From contig NC_064437.1 of the NCBI RefSeq assembly GCF_023343835.1, positions 42,061,967 to 42,125,966 of the forward strand: a DNA stretch of 64,000 nucleotides. Direction: 5' to 3'. Positions within the stretch are counted from its first letter, which is position 1, and each line of letters starts with the position of its first letter. The notes beneath the pieces were generated by a model. It worked only from the letters and a program-made list of their open reading frames with translations, searched no databases and had not been told where the DNA came from. This document shows positions 1 to 12,660 of the stretch, piece after piece. The DNA comes from Lagopus muta. Its lineage: Eukaryota; Chordata; Aves; Galliformes; Phasianidae. The translations under genes and the position numbers were made by a program.

Positions 1-110
1 CCCCACATAAGGACAGAACACACTTAAGGCGATATGAGCCTGGCTTCTTCAGGCTGAAAGTTGAGCCAGATCACAGCCTAAGAATACAATTATCAACTGC
101 TGAAAACAGT

Positions 111-116
111 TTTATT
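111..116 (-). terminator. poly(A) signal AATAAA of a leftward transcript
   Basis: The plus strand reads TTTATT, which is AATAAA on the minus strand, followed downstream by T- and G-containing sequence. The minus-strand sequence upstream is T-rich, free of recognisable repeats and looks like a 3' UTR. Cleavage would fall near 90-100. That a transcript ends here is an inference from the signal and its context. Confidence 0.45.
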
Positions 117-350
117 GGATGTTTAAATTGGATGTCAAGGATGAGAAGGACACAAAAATTACAACTTAACTTTGAAAGCAAACGCTGTAGAAACAGGGTA
201 ACAAAAAAAACAGGCAGGACAAGACAACGTTAGACATACTTAGTATAAATCAAAAGCTAAGTACTGTACATAACTGGTAAGGGGCACAAACATCCAAGCA
301 GGGGATAATGCCCAACAGAATATATCTTTTTACTGTTAAAGTTGTCAAAA

Positions 351-431
351 ACAACAGGAGCATGTAATAAATGAAGAACAACAGGAGCATGTAATAAATG
401 AAGAACAACAGGAGCATGTAATAAATGAAGA
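351..431. repeat. 27-bp minisatellite, three copies
   Basis: Three head-to-tail copies of a 27-base unit (begins ACAACAGGAGCATG, ends AATGAAGA) run without any visible mismatch. The array lies in the presumed 3' UTR of the leftward transcript. The unit length is a multiple of three, so the minus-strand translation shows a 9-residue repeat, but nothing suggests it is translated. Near-identical copies imply a recent expansion and likely length polymorphism. Confidence 0.9.
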
Positions 432-1778
432 TTTTTTTCTGTGTAACTGGAAGTGACAGATCTATGAAAATAGCAATTGTTCACTTTGAAACATCATGGC
501 TTATATTCTCTGTATCCTGACATTCTCAGGAGAGCAGAGACTTTCTCCACTTAAATGAGGCTAAGATTGACCTTACAGAGCAGCACTGTAAGCATGTATT
601 TCTACCTTCCTGCAAGAACCTGAGGCTTAGTTTTAATAAGAGCTGGCCAAGACCTTGTTCCTGGCTGTCATGGATACTCAATAAGCTTTAACTTGGTGTT
701 AATCATATTTGAAAAGACAAACAGGGCAATGGGTGCAATGACTGATTTGTTATTTAGGCTTTTTAGTTACAGGACTGTAAAGAATATAGTGACAAGGGTT
801 TATAGAAAGCAAGTCTTATGCTAAACAGATGTCATTTCTTGATGAGATTACCAGCATTGCTGTAATAAATCCAAGTTCCCATGTACATTTCATTTACTAT
901 TAAATGATACTGTGATGAATAAGCCAGACAAAAATCAACATTGCACATTCAATAGATTAAAAAGAGGTGAATAACATATCTATATACAAGCATTTGATCA
1001 TTGAGTGGGTGAGCTTCTCCCCAGCTCTGATAAGGGTAAATTCCTGGCCTTGTGCCATCTTCTACTAATGATCTCAAGGACAAAGTCATCGAGTGCCTTG
1101 CCATCCATCAGCAGAGACTGACAGCTTCAGTTTTGCTCGCTCTGCAAGCTGAGCACAAGCCAGCACACAACACCCATGAAGATGGCCAAAGAGCAAGGGG
1201 AATGTCTGGGAACAACAACAGACGTGTCCACAAGACTGGTTTCATATGCCCTAGAACATGTGTAAGTACAGGAATCTCACATCAAGGCTCAATGTTACAC
1301 ACTGCTTCTGTTCAGCACTTCAGGGAAGTTGTCTGCATTAGGTCTATTCTCACCTCCAGCAATCACGTGCTTTATTTGCATGGCAGCACTGCTCATTTAG
1401 CAGTCACATTACATACACCAAATATACACTTAAAATGCTGATGTGATCAGTGACTTTCAGTATTTACTTGCTCTGAGTTTCTCGACAGTATTTAGTTTCT
1501 CTAAAGACAGACAAGTCAGGTTTCTTGAATAATGTTAAATATCAACATAAGTCTATTGATCCAAAGACCACTATTTTTCATCAAGCTTAATGAGCCCATA
1601 CTGATAATTAACCACTGTTAAGAAATCTTAGGCAAGCACCCAGTCTTCTGGTTGTTGACATGTTGACAATTGACATGAATTCTCAGCAACATCTGTGCTA
1701 CAAGCCATGAAGTGAAAATGTACTACAACATTAATCACTGCAGCATCTGGTTTTATTCTGCCAGCTACAAGCTCAGTC

Positions 1779-4700
1779 CTACAAAGCAAGAAGAAATTGG
1801 TGAGCCCACTCACGTGCACTGAGAAGGGCACATTTCCACACCAGAGCACTTTATAGGCACCCAACACGCAGCACTTGTCCTCATGATCCTGCTTTTCAAT
1901 CCATCTTCATTTCCATTAGGAGGACATGAGAACAGGAGAGCAAATACAGAGCTAAGGTAAGTGGTGTTGCCTGAGTGCTGAACTTATTTAAGAGAGTTTA
2001 GAAATGAAGACTAACTTCAGCAAAACAGTGGGGAAGAAAGTGAAAAAAATGTTCCAAGAATCTGATGGATGACTTTAATGCAAGATGGAGTTATTTAAAT
2101 GCAGCAAAGATGTTATTGCTTTTGATACTTAAAAGACTCTGCAGTCTGACTTATTGGCAAAGAAATAAAGATTTGAGATCCCTTCTGAGGGAAATGAGGT
2201 TGCTTCAGGCTTCTCTTGGTCTTCAGACAGCAAGGGAAGATCACAGGAGGGCAGCCAGAGACAGGAGAACAAATTTCAGGTCATGCAGTTGTCACATCTG
2301 GGCCCACTGCTGGCTCTCCAGCTTGTGAGGTGTTCACAGTAGTACCGATGATTTCAGCCTCCCTCCCCACAGACTCAGTCTTCAAAGTCCAGAGAGCAGC
2401 TGGGATCGTCAGGAGGTGGAAGAGGCTGAACGGCTCGGGAAAGGTGACAGCAGTGACAAGACTGGACCTTAAAGCTGAGAGAATTGACACTATTTCCACA
2501 TCAGGAATTAAAGCTGGATGGTACTTGCACTGTATTAATCCTAAATCTCACAGTTTGTGCTTCCTCTACTGAGCCAGAAAATCATTCCCTTCATTGTGCT
2601 CCTAAACTGCTTTGTTTCCTGAAGAGACGCTGCTTTCCAGATAAGTGCTGGAGGACAACAGGGCACTGCACGGGATGCAGACAAGGTGAGTGGATGCCAA
2701 CAGTTATTCATTTAAAGGAAAGGCAGCTGGGAACTCTGCCACCAGAGGGCACCCACATTGTTTTTAAAGAAAGAGTAAAAAGGGCAACTTAATCAACATG
2801 AGAGATCTACGGTTCCAACAATGCCTGTCTGTGTAATGAGAAAGAACTCTAAGGGTAGCCTTGTAGAAGCAGCAGTCTCAAGACATATTGCATTGCCAGC
2901 AGGCTTCCCTGCACAAATCACAGATTTGATTTGCTGTGCCACATTTAAATACGATATTACAGACACACAGCCATCCAACTGCACAGCTCTGCACGTTTAG
3001 GACTACACCTTTGCACAGTTCAGCTGGGGTCACTCCCTGCAGCGTAGTTCAGATGTTTTCCTAATTTGCTCACTTGGGCTCATTTCCTGGCATCAGATTC
3101 TTTCCTTGCACCAATGCTCATGGGTAAAAATAATGAAGCCAAAAGCCACCCGAAAGGACACAGTGCTCTTTCAAGACACCGCTCATAGATCAATGCACTT
3201 TCAAGCTTCAGAGAAAATCCCTCAGTGCAGCAATCCCAAGGAGAGTCCCTTAAGGCTGTCATTTGTCACTGTGAGAGTTAAAAGATGGAGCAGAGCTCTT
3301 AAAAATAGCATAAAGAGGGTAGCACCTACAGATTTTACATCTTCTCTCTCCTGCATCAGGTCAAGTGGTACCTGAGGCAGCTGCAGCTACAAAACAGGTC
3401 TCTCTCCTCCTGACTATGATTTATATGAAATGCTTTGTTTTGCTAAAGCATAAAGTCACTTCCAGCTGGCATAATGTATTTCCAGCAATTTTTTTTTTTA
3501 TTAAAAATGTATTCTAAGCAAATTACTCTAAAACTCCTAAGACTCCACTGGAAAAAAAGTAATGCATTCTTAAACAGTTTGCTAAGGGATGATCTAAGCT
3601 TCAAAATTAATTCCAGAAGCATTGAGGGAAAAGCCACACAAGGAAGACAAGGAGTTGTGAAGGTTAACATATCAAGGAAAGCAACAAAGAAAGGGTGTCC
3701 CCTACAGAGCACATTCTGGGGAAGCAACTAGAGAATTGATACTGCATAGCCCTAGGAGAAAAGGGTGAAGGGAGGGAGGATAAAGTTGAAACTAATTCTC
3801 AACCTATTTCAGCAGAGGTGGCAGCCAGCACCTGAACAGCTCAGCTTGCCAATGAGGAACAGAGACTGAAAAACAAGAAGTTGTAACAGAATGAAGATAC
3901 ACCAACACAGCTGGGAGGCAGGTACCTCACACTTAATTGCTTTAGCTTACACAGAGGATGGGGCAAGAAACAGAACAAGCAAAGAATAAAAACAAAAGAA
4001 TGTGTCAGACAAACATGCCGGTAGTAAAGAAACCCATTACTAGAGTTCCAGGGAAAGACAAAGACCTTGCCCCCAGCACTAACATACTTGCAGAGCATAA
4101 GAAATAAAGCACAGCTGTATTCAATCAGGAACAGCCCCAGCAACACTTCTTGCAGAGATCCTTCTGCACCCCCAGAGCTACCTCTGCTCACCCATGTCAT
4201 TCAGCACTGGGTTGACCGTACTGACAAAGCTTTAGCACCAAAACCCCAATGTAAGGTCTTCCAGCTGCTCACAGACTGAGCCAAGATGTTGTGTGCTATC
4301 AAGATAACAGTGGCCAGTTAGTACTGACCTGGTATTTGGAAACACAAGGAATAAAAGTCTTACAAGGCTACCAGTAATACTTTCTTGCAATCGTTAAGCT
4401 TGCTGCAAGCTAAGGTTCAGTAGTTCCCATCCATATATTAATGCCTTATTCAGATCAGCCAATGACTGCACCGAGATTTATTTCAATTAATTCAGTTCAT
4501 TATACTAATACCTAGCTCCTTAATTGCTTCTGTTGTCAATTGGAAATCCCTTGGGTTTAAGTTATTGCTCAGAAAGAGTAAACTTCATTAGTCTTCCAAG
4601 CCCTGTTATTTGCACTGGCAAAGCATACTCCACCACTGCAGAACTGAGCAGCATTAGCTACTTGTACTGTGTAATTATTTAGATGATATATACCACCAAA

Positions 4701-6633
4701 GGCAGCAAGAGCTCCCAGAGAACAGCAAGAGCACAAAGCCCAAGGATCACAGCGGATAACATGCAGAGGGCCACATGCCACGCACCTGGGCAGATCTGAC
4801 CAACAACACACCCACCCAGCCCCACACTTAGGAATTCTGCCCTATCTCACGTTACACAGCCACTGGGGTTCAGGTACACCTTGTCAACTCTTGACTTCTA
4901 CCCTTGGATGGGCTTGCTCATCCCAGCATTCGCTTCTGATGACACCCAGAGCACACCCTGCTCAATTCATCCAAAATGTATTATTTCAGGCCACATGTGA
5001 GATTCAGAAGAATCACCTGAGAAATCCTGTGTTCTCATACTGCTAAGCAGCAAGGGTGAGTTCAGATGCAGGCATCACCACCTGAGTCCCTTTTTTTGCA
5101 AGCTATCTTGTCATCAGAAATACAAACAATCTGTTAGGAATCAACAAGTTGTGGGTTTTTTTTTTTGTACAAGCAGTGGTCAGAGATTCAGTGCTCCTTT
5201 CAAAAGGTAATCAAGCAGCATTAGGACATTCACACACAGTTCCATGCAGAGGACAAGAACTACAAACTCTGTTCGTTACTACTCTTCCTCTAATACTGCA
5301 TCCTCCTACATAGCTAGTCCAAGAAGCGTAACATTTTCAACAGCTTCTTGATTTAGTCTATATCTTCATGCTTTAACTTTAAAAAAAAAATATATAAGGA
5401 AAGCAACAAGAGTGAGACATCCCACAGAAGTGTCATCTTAAAAGAAAATGTCACTGACAGCCTGCAGAAGGCTATCACTTAGTGCCTTCCTCACTCAGAT
5501 AGTAACTAAGCATCCCAGCTGTGTCACCCACCAAAGGGACATCAAATCTTCGTGATGCTAGGAGAGCTACACTTGGGAAGCACTGGACCCCACAGCACCC
5601 AACTGTGCAGCACAGCAAGGTTTCCCCTACCAACAGAAGGGCAGTTGCTCAGCTGAAGGAAAACAAACACTGTATGATTGGTACAGCAAACCTACTGCCC
5701 CAGCAGAACTGGTTACACAGACAGCCCTAACCTGGCTCCCAGTATTTAATAAATCAGAATAATTCACTAACATAAATATGGGCACTCAAACAGACACACA
5801 CTTCCGTTTTCTCTGCAGTATACAAGCAACATTTTCAGTGACATTTGCCTTATTTAATCCCCACACTCCAGCTGGATGCATATTGTATTTACCTTCTATA
5901 ACTAATTCATTATACTTACTGCTGCTTACAGTAATGACCAAAAATGTCACTGGGAATGCTTTGTACTCACCTATATTAATACTTAAACTCTATTAGCCAC
6001 CTAATTTATGTATTCTGAAATGCAAAGAAAACTTGGAGTTTCTTACCTGTCATTTACTTGGATACAGCTAAAATGCTTATTTAAAAGTCTGTTTAAAAGT
6101 CCTACAGATGTTGCAGAAAATATTTTATGCAAGTATCAGTTTTGTTCCTCATCTTATTTAACAGTTGTATGTCAAGTCATTATATATTACCATGAGCCTG
6201 GATAAACTTCTGTTCTACGATTACACTGTAGATTTACTGAACAGCACAAAGGAAAAGAAGTCTTCAAATGTTTTGTAAATTTTTTTTAAAGAAAGCAAAG
6301 AGCAAAGAAAAAAGGAAAAAAAAAAATCACAGCAAGCTACTTTCTCCAAATTAATTAGGAGATCACAGGCCACGCTGCTCCAAAGATGCAGTCTGTCTGC
6401 TTTATCTGATGCTTATCAGTGCCCTCAGCTAAGCAAGGTCACACCTGGTGACAGAACCCAGAAGTCTCAGGAGTATCTGGGTACTCCAAGAGCTAGAAAA
6501 TCACTTCTTCAGATAATGCCTGACTAGCACTCAGCATACCATTAGCAGCTCCATTCAGGAAGCACCATCTTCCTGATGAAATGTAACAATTTGCTGTTTG
6601 TAAAAAATAGAAGCAGATCTGCTGCAGGAGGGA
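1779..6633. other. non-coding stretch, no supported gene
   Basis: No reading frame here resembles a conserved protein, and no chain of splice sites with matching phases was found. An isolated exon-like plus-strand segment sits at about 1918-1954, with a pyrimidine tract and AG before it and GTAAGT after it, but it has no partner. Short A/T runs occur at about 3490, 5160, 5380 and 6280. It is probably intron or intergenic DNA. Confidence 0.6.
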
Positions 6634-7440
6634 GTTCATACAATTGTTAGAGTTGCAAGGGACCCTTAAAGGCCATCTGGTCCAACCTGCCCTGCAATGA
6701 ACAGGGGGATAACCACAGCTCCATCAGGAGCTCAGAGCCCTGTCCAGTCTGACCTTGGGTGTTTGCAGGGCTGGGGTACCACCACCTCTCTAGGCAGCTT
6801 GTGCCAGTGCCTCACCACCCTTATTGTAATATATTTCTTCCTTATATCCTCTGTAAATCTCCTGTTCTGGTTTGAAACCATTTTTTCTTGTCCTATCATA
6901 GAAGATCCTGCTAAACTATTCTTTTCTTTCTTACAGTTCCTTTCAATACTGACAGGCTGCTATGAGCCTTCTCTTCTCCAGGCTGCACAGGCCCAGCTCT
7001 CAGCCTGTCCTCACACAGAGGTCTTCCATCTCTTGGATCAGGTTTGTGGCCCTTCTCTGGACACACCCCAACAGTTCCATGTCTCTCCTATACTGAGAAT
7101 TCCCCATCTGGATGCAGCACTCCAGGTAAGGTCTCACAGAGCAGAGGGGCAGATCACCTCCCTGCTGGCCACACTGCTCTGAATGCAGCCAAGGATACGG
7201 TTGGCTTTCTGGGCTGTGAGGGCACAGTGCTGGCTGATGTCCAGCTTCCATCCACCAGCACCCTCAGTCCTTTTCAGCAGGGTCATGCTCTGCCTTATAT
7301 CTCCCAGATTGTACTGGTAGCGGGGACTACACCCCACAGAGATATGTCAAGAGCAGTTGCCAGTGAAGACTGAGGCAAAAAAGTTCTTCCTCAGCCTTCT
7401 ACTTGCTTGCTGTTACCAGCCTTCCTTATTGTTCATTAGG
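6634..7440 (-). mobile_element. CR1-type LINE fragment, 5'-truncated
   Basis: Read on the minus strand this is the 3' part of a chicken-repeat-1 family LINE. The segment around 6650-6700 matches the antisense of the typical CR1 3' end (GTTGCAAGGGACCC, then TCTGGTCCAACCTGCC). Further in, the minus-strand peptide CVQRRATNLI at about 7000-7110 corresponds to the C-terminal part of CR1 reverse transcriptase. The stretch 7100-7440 matches more internal CR1 sequence. Frames are broken by substitutions and indels and the 5' end is missing, so it is dead. The right edge is approximate. Confidence 0.85.
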
Positions 7441-8583
7441 GGGAAATTTGCCTTCTTGGACTTAATAGCTTTGGAGAGCCTTATGTAGGACATAACATCC
7501 TACCTACTTTACAATCACACAGAAGATGTTTTAAGCAGAAAAAGTGCTCACTCCACTGACTGAAAAGTGTGTTAATTTGGCCATTGCCACAGAGGAATTA
7601 AGCCTCTCCCATGCTGCAAGGCAATGCATTCAGGTCCTGCAGATAAAGCAGCACTCCACAAGCACAAATTAGTAAATCAGAGCATGACACTGCTGAATCA
7701 GTGTTCTTCCTTGATCTGAGAAATCCTTTTAGCAAGCAATATCATAATTGACAAGACTAGTAGTAGCCAGAACAATTAGCATCACCTTCCTCCCATTATA
7801 TTAAAAGTACAGCCTCCTAGCCAAACAGTCTAGTAGAGAGGTACCATAAGCAACCGTACCATACTGGAACAAAGATAAGGTGGGTTTTGAGCAGGGACTT
7901 CTCTTTCACACCTCAACTGCAGCCTGAGCTCAAGTGGCATGGCTGGTGCTACACCACTTTCACGATGCAAGAGAACGGAATCCTTCTGGATTTATGATAT
8001 ACTCTGGGCACAGCCCAGAGTTCAGCGAGAGTCATCACAGGCAGGGCAGATACCACCTTTCTCTTCACAGTCATGAAATCAAGATTTGAGCTTTGTGAGA
8101 CCATACACTCAGATTCTGGCAATTAAACACACCTTGCCCACAGCTACCTTACCACTGAAAGATGGACTGTCCCCTTCCATTCCCCTGCTACATTTCCTAA
8201 TTACATCAACCAGCAGAATACAAAGCAAACCAGTGTAGCATCCCCTGACCAAGCTCGCTGTTGGCAGGTCCCCCAGAAGCTGGGAGTTTTCACCCAGCCT
8301 GGTTGAGTCAGCTGGTTTGTTTGCACTGCACCACAGGCATGTGCAGCACCACCACACAGGATAAGCCTGGCAGCAGACCTCATCAAGGGCAAACAGCGTG
8401 CGCTGAGCACAGCCACAGAATTCTTCAGACTAGAGATTTTCTCATTGCTGACTACTCAGAACAGTGAGAAGCTCCAGAGGCCACCAGCAGCATTTTCCAT
8501 ATCTTCCAAGCAGCAGAGGCAGGACAAGAAATAACACTTCACAAAGCCTCCCGCAGATCTTAAACACACCTGCAAGTACTTAC
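7441..8583. other. non-coding stretch
   Basis: No repeats, splice chains or coding signal that I can support. Overlapping short open frames at 8109-8467 on both strands look like chance. Confidence 0.55.
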
Positions 8584-8796
8584 CACAGGATCTAGAGCTG
8601 CAGGAGATCTTAGGAAGAAACAGAAAACCATTACCTCTGCCAAAGGAGCCTGGCACTCGCTGTCACTGTGGCTGTCCCAATGAAAGCTGCCACCACAAGC
8701 CGACCCCGGGCCCTGGGATGATGTGCTGCCCCGTGGTAACGCCGCGAAGCAGCTGCCAGCCCTGCTGCGATGGGAAGAAGTCGAAGACGGAGCATG
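8584..8796 (-). other. candidate internal exon, GC-rich
   Basis: On the minus strand a strong acceptor (TTCTTCTTTCTTGACAG) opens this segment and a strong donor (GTAAGTACT) closes it at 8583/8584. A second donor (GTAATG) lies at 8634/8635. The segment has more CpGs than its surroundings. Frame 1 is open for all 71 codons with the long donor. With the short donor another frame begins at an ATG one base inside the exon and gives a peptide starting MLRLRLLPIAAGLAAAS, with leader-like character and a following hydrophobic stretch. I cannot tell which frame, if any, is translated. It may be a 5' UTR or lncRNA exon. Phases are compatible with the candidate exon at 10939-11000. Confidence 0.3.
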
Positions 8797-10938
8797 CTGT
8801 CAAGAAAGAAGAACGTGTTACCACAGGAATGCCTTCCAGTAGCAGACACTTGCACTGGCCCTCAGCACGACAGGAGAGGCCAACCAGCAGTATGCGTTGT
8901 CCTAAAATAGGAGAAGATGCATCAAGTAGCTGTCACAGTTGTTCGTTAGCTGCTCTGAAATAGGATTGTATCTTGTCTAAAAATCTGTCTAATAAACAGT
9001 GAACTACAAGAGTCGCATCTTGGCACACACTTTGCTAACACACACAGCTGTCAACATCCTACTTAACTGCTCTTGCAGCATTTCTTGAATTCCTCTTCCA
9101 CCTTTCCTCATCACATTTCATTACAAGGAAATACTTGTACACTCCTGCTTCACTGCCAGGGCACAGAAGATACAGGGAGATCTTAAAAGCAACTGCAGCA
9201 AATGAATAAGAGCCATTTGACCACAGGGAAAGACAGCTAGATACCAGAAAGCAAGTAAAAATCAAACAACAAGCAAACCAACCCAGCAAGAAAAACTTCA
9301 GCCATTTTAAACTTCCCTTCAAGACCTGCTATTCTTAAGCTCTTTTTCTTTTTTAGCTAGCCTCAAGCAAAACATTTATATTCAACTTTCAGTAGCAAGC
9401 AACTTCCAGTGTCAGCAATCATAAAATACAACCCCTATCCCATTATGTGCAACAGTATGGAGTTAAATGAGAAACCAGAACTACAAATCTAAACATTATT
9501 ACAAAGTAGAAATTTGATCTACAGAAGTGCCACCTAATAACAGGCACCAGCTATAGGAGTCAAAGCAATTTTTGCCAGCTCACAAAACTGAAGGCTGAGG
9601 CCAAACGCTTGCTTCAAAAAGGGAAGTTGCTGCATTGCCTATTTTTGGGGGGAAAGGAAGGTTTTACTTTTAACAGATGTAAATTCAGTCTCCTGATCAC
9701 AGGGGGGTCAGCCCATGCATGACAAAGCACAGAGAGGCCTTGATTTAAAAAGAAGAAACTGGGAGTAAAACGTTAGAAGAATTCCCATGACCAGCAGAAA
9801 AACTGGAAATAGAAAGCTTGATTATTTTTGCTCCCCACTCTTGCTGTTCAATATTGCCAGCCAGTGAATAAAGAACAACAGAATACAAAAATAAAATCAC
9901 CTCTAGTGGTTTCTACTTGCTTTCACAACACAAGATGCTACCACACACTTTTACTAAAGCATCAACTTCCAACAGTGAGAAACTTGGGAACACTCTGCAC
10001 AAACACATCCTACATCCCAGCTGCAAAGAGTAGGATGTATTACTTGTCCTCCAGTGAAGGCAACCTGCAGCTCAGAGTGCCAGAAGATGACCTAGTGATG
10101 CAAACACAGGGAGGAGAAGAGGAGGGATGCAAGATAAACCCCATAACCCCACCAAATATTCAGCAGACAATTAGGAACGCTGTTCCTCTTAAGGCAAAAG
10201 GTGGTAAAAGTGCATTCAATGGCTTTATAGAATCAAAGCTCACTTGGTGAGGAGGGGGAAACAAAGATGGGCAGACAGCAGCTGCAGCAGCCTGCCCCAC
10301 CGCTCCATGCTGCTGTACGTGCAAAGAACCACAACCCTGCTTCTCACAGCCAGCGTACCTGAAAGGCACTGCATTTATATTCATCTGTGCACATAAAGAA
10401 AACTAAGTTTGCAGTCAGCATTACCATTTTGTTTATTCCTTTAAAAATACATAGACTTAAAATTAAAGTCTTAATGGAATTCAGAAAGTCAACATGGCTT
10501 ATTCCTCAATCCTCTCCAGCACAGAGCAAGAGAATATTTTGCTATGAAAAATAGCTCTTATTTCAAATTGTTTTCATCCTACACAAACCTGATGCTTCTA
10601 TTTCTTCTCTAGGGATGAATTTCTTACACATTCCTTAAACAGGCAGAGAAAAATCCACACGGGGTGTTTTCACAGAGAAGCTAATATTGCCCTTGTTTGG
10701 GTTCCCCTTACTAATTACAGCTCTACATGCATAAGATGTAATGGGGAATGGAAGTACTGCCAATATCATTTAATCATTAAAAAAGGAAAAACCACGTGCT
10801 TACTCCTGAGCTTGGAAAGATCTTACATTTCCCTTCGCCACCTTCGGTGATGCGTAAGCCAACCCTGAGCCCTAAGAAGCTCCAAGTTACCAGCTCTGCC
10901 CAACTAATCCCTGTTCCTGATGGTACAAGGACACTCAC

Positions 10939-11000
10939 CCAGGAAGCATTTCCTTGATAGCAATTAGCTGGGTGTTGAAAGCATGCAGTTCCTCTCAATC
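10939..11000 (-). other. candidate small exon upstream of 8.6-8.8 kb
   Basis: The minus strand shows an acceptor (CTTGTTCTTTATTTTAG), 62 bases, then a strong GTGAGTGTCC donor. One frame reads ELHAFNTQLIAIKEMLPG but has an in-frame TGA right at the acceptor. Another frame is open throughout. A further donor (GTAAGC) about 140 bases downstream could give a longer version. Either frame joins the 8.58-8.80 exon without a stop. Its status as exon, and as coding, is uncertain. Confidence 0.25.
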
Positions 11001-12284
11001 CTAAAATAAAGAACAAGCTTAGTTTAAAACAACAACAAAACCTTGGAGGCTGAGTTTTCCATGCTTTCCATCTGTGATTTTACTTTTTTTTTTTAACCTC
11101 CAGTGCCATGCTATTTGGTACGTTTTGTTGAAAGCTCCAAGCATTTAAGCCAAGATCAGTTGGCGTTTTTAAGAGAGATTTAAAAATAAGCATCTTGCCC
11201 TGACTGCAGCAACCAGAAGCTCAATACCATGACCTCCAGTTGGGTAGGAACTAACCTTAAGAGCTTTACAGCTCCTAAGATCTGACATGGTTATTGCTTA
11301 GCCTAGGAATCGGGTTGATTTCTGCATGACTGAATGCAATTAATCTGTTTTCATACAGATACAGACACAAGTCTTCACCTGAAAATAACAGAAAGAGACC
11401 AGACAAGTTCTCTTGATGTTCCAGCCATCTGCCCAACAGATTACTGCTACCATCAATCTGTAGACTATAATTTTGTTTGTAAGAGAGAACCCAGTTTCAC
11501 CTGAAGTTCTTGCTCAGCAGAACTCTACAGTTACTTTCAAAGCTTAGAATGTGCCCCAGCTACAGCAGCTGTCACCCAGCAAGCAGGAGGGGGCTCAGAG
11601 TGCCACTCTACAGACATGTGATATTGCTGGCAAGTTGAAGGCAACTAAACCTTCATACAAGTGTAATTAACAATAAACGTGTTGATGTCTGACATCCTGG
11701 AAACCCACAAACACATCAGGAAAGCACCACTTCAAGGCAGGAAGCAACAGGCATTGCTCAAATGTAGGCTGAGCAGATATCTTTAAAAACAAAAATTTTA
11801 ACAGCTACGCACACCCTTGCTTGATGTGAATGTTTACTTTCTACTAGCAGAACTCTCTGCTAGTGTGTTCTGCAACAAAATTCAGATAGGTTCTCTGCCT
11901 TCCCCCTCACGCCACATCCACAGCACCAGCAGTGCAGCCCTGGGTCTTTCAGAGCACGTAAGAACCGGCAGATGTCACCTCTTTCATATTTCTCTCAGCT
12001 ACCAAAGAGAATGAAAAGACTTGTTCCCACTTTTCCAGTGCCCTATTTAGCTGATGGTTTTGAGACTGAAGGCCCAGCTTGGGGAGGAGGGACTTCTTTA
12101 TATTTGGGTACCCCATAGAACTGAAAGCAGTCTTTGACAGCCCAGAGCAGCCCCCATTTTCAGGGCAGAACACGCTTAAAACAGCTTTTTGACGTCAAAG
12201 CTGGCCTCGGTGCAGGCATGTGAGATGAAGAACAGTAACTGAATAAGCTGATGAATGTTTAATTTTTAATCAGGAGGGTTCACA
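11001..12284. other. intergenic-looking stretch downstream of a leftward gene
   Basis: No supported exon, repeat or RNA gene. It lies just beyond the poly(A) signal at 12302-12307. A T-run occurs at about 11080. Confidence 0.55.
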
Positions 12285-12301
12285 GACTTTTTTTGAACAA
12301 T

Positions 12302-12307
12302 TTTATT
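12302..12307 (-). terminator. poly(A) signal AATAAA of the membrane-protein gene
   Basis: The plus strand reads TTTATT, which is AATAAA on the minus strand, about 80 bases downstream of the TGA stop at 12389-12391. A T-rich minus-strand stretch (from the A-rich plus strand) and the end of exon-like composition follow. Cleavage is expected near 12280-12290. Confidence 0.65.
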
Positions 12308-12388
12308 AGGATATGGCAAGCTTGCACATGAGTGCAGAACATCGATTGTAAATATTAAGCACCAAGATCTTAGATTGACATTTATGAG

Positions 12389-12660
12389 TCATTGCTTGGG
12401 CATCAAGTCTGCAGGGATTGGCAGAGGTGTTCTCACTGAAAGAACCTTCTGAAGCCATTTGTCTATTAAAATAACAAAGTTGGACATCGCCAGAACACCA
12501 AGACAGCCCAACACAGCAAAGCTCCTCACGTATTCCATCTCAGATGCTGGCCATTCTACCACATGAAATTGGCCAGTGCGTTTCCCAGAGTAAACACAGA
12601 ACAGCAAAGCACAGAGCTGCTCATAGTTCGGAGGCATTTTGCCATACTTAGTGCTAACAG
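12389..12660 (-). CDS. terminal coding exon, single-pass membrane protein, unnamed
   Basis: This is the best coding signal on the minus strand. An acceptor (TAATGTCTCTTGTAG) precedes an 89-codon frame plus two bases completing a split codon (phase 1), ending in TGA. The peptide begins VSTKYGKMPPNYEQL and continues through CVYSGKRTGQFHVVEWP. It then has one hydrophobic segment of about 20 residues (SFAVLGCLGVLAMSNFVILI) followed by DKWLQKVL, and ends PIPADLMPKQ. This would make a single helix near the C-terminus with a short tail. The upstream exon at 13873-13924 ends in phase 1 and its last base A joins CT to give Thr. I do not recognise the family, and the membrane topology is inferred only from hydrophobicity. 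Confidence 0.68.

Larger units (their letters stand above)
95..1778 (-). other. candidate terminal exon and 3' UTR of a leftward gene
   Basis: On the minus strand a good acceptor (pyrimidine tract ending TTTGTAG) lies just above position 1778. It opens a frame of about 50 codons that ends in TAA near 1628, with the peptide TELVAGRIKPDAAVIN at its start. About 1.5 kb without long minus-strand reading frames follows, reaching the AATAAA at 111-116. The layout fits a last exon with a short coding end and a long 3' UTR. The peptide is not recognised, and its valine- and cysteine-rich end gives no family clue. It may equally be a non-coding transcript end. The stretch contains the 27-bp minisatellite at 351-431. 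Confidence 0.3.

Noticed and set aside
351..431. CRISPR-like repeat array
   Set aside because: The copies are directly adjacent with no spacers, and the genome is vertebrate.
1052..1441. 129-codon plus-strand frame starting near 1052
   Set aside because: It starts at a non-ATG codon, resembles no known protein, and lies in the presumed 3' UTR of a minus-strand transcript.
8584..8634. 25-base microexon following a 26-base intron on the minus strand
   Set aside because: The phases fit, but a 26-base intron is far below the vertebrate minimum. The two donors are better read as alternatives of one exon.
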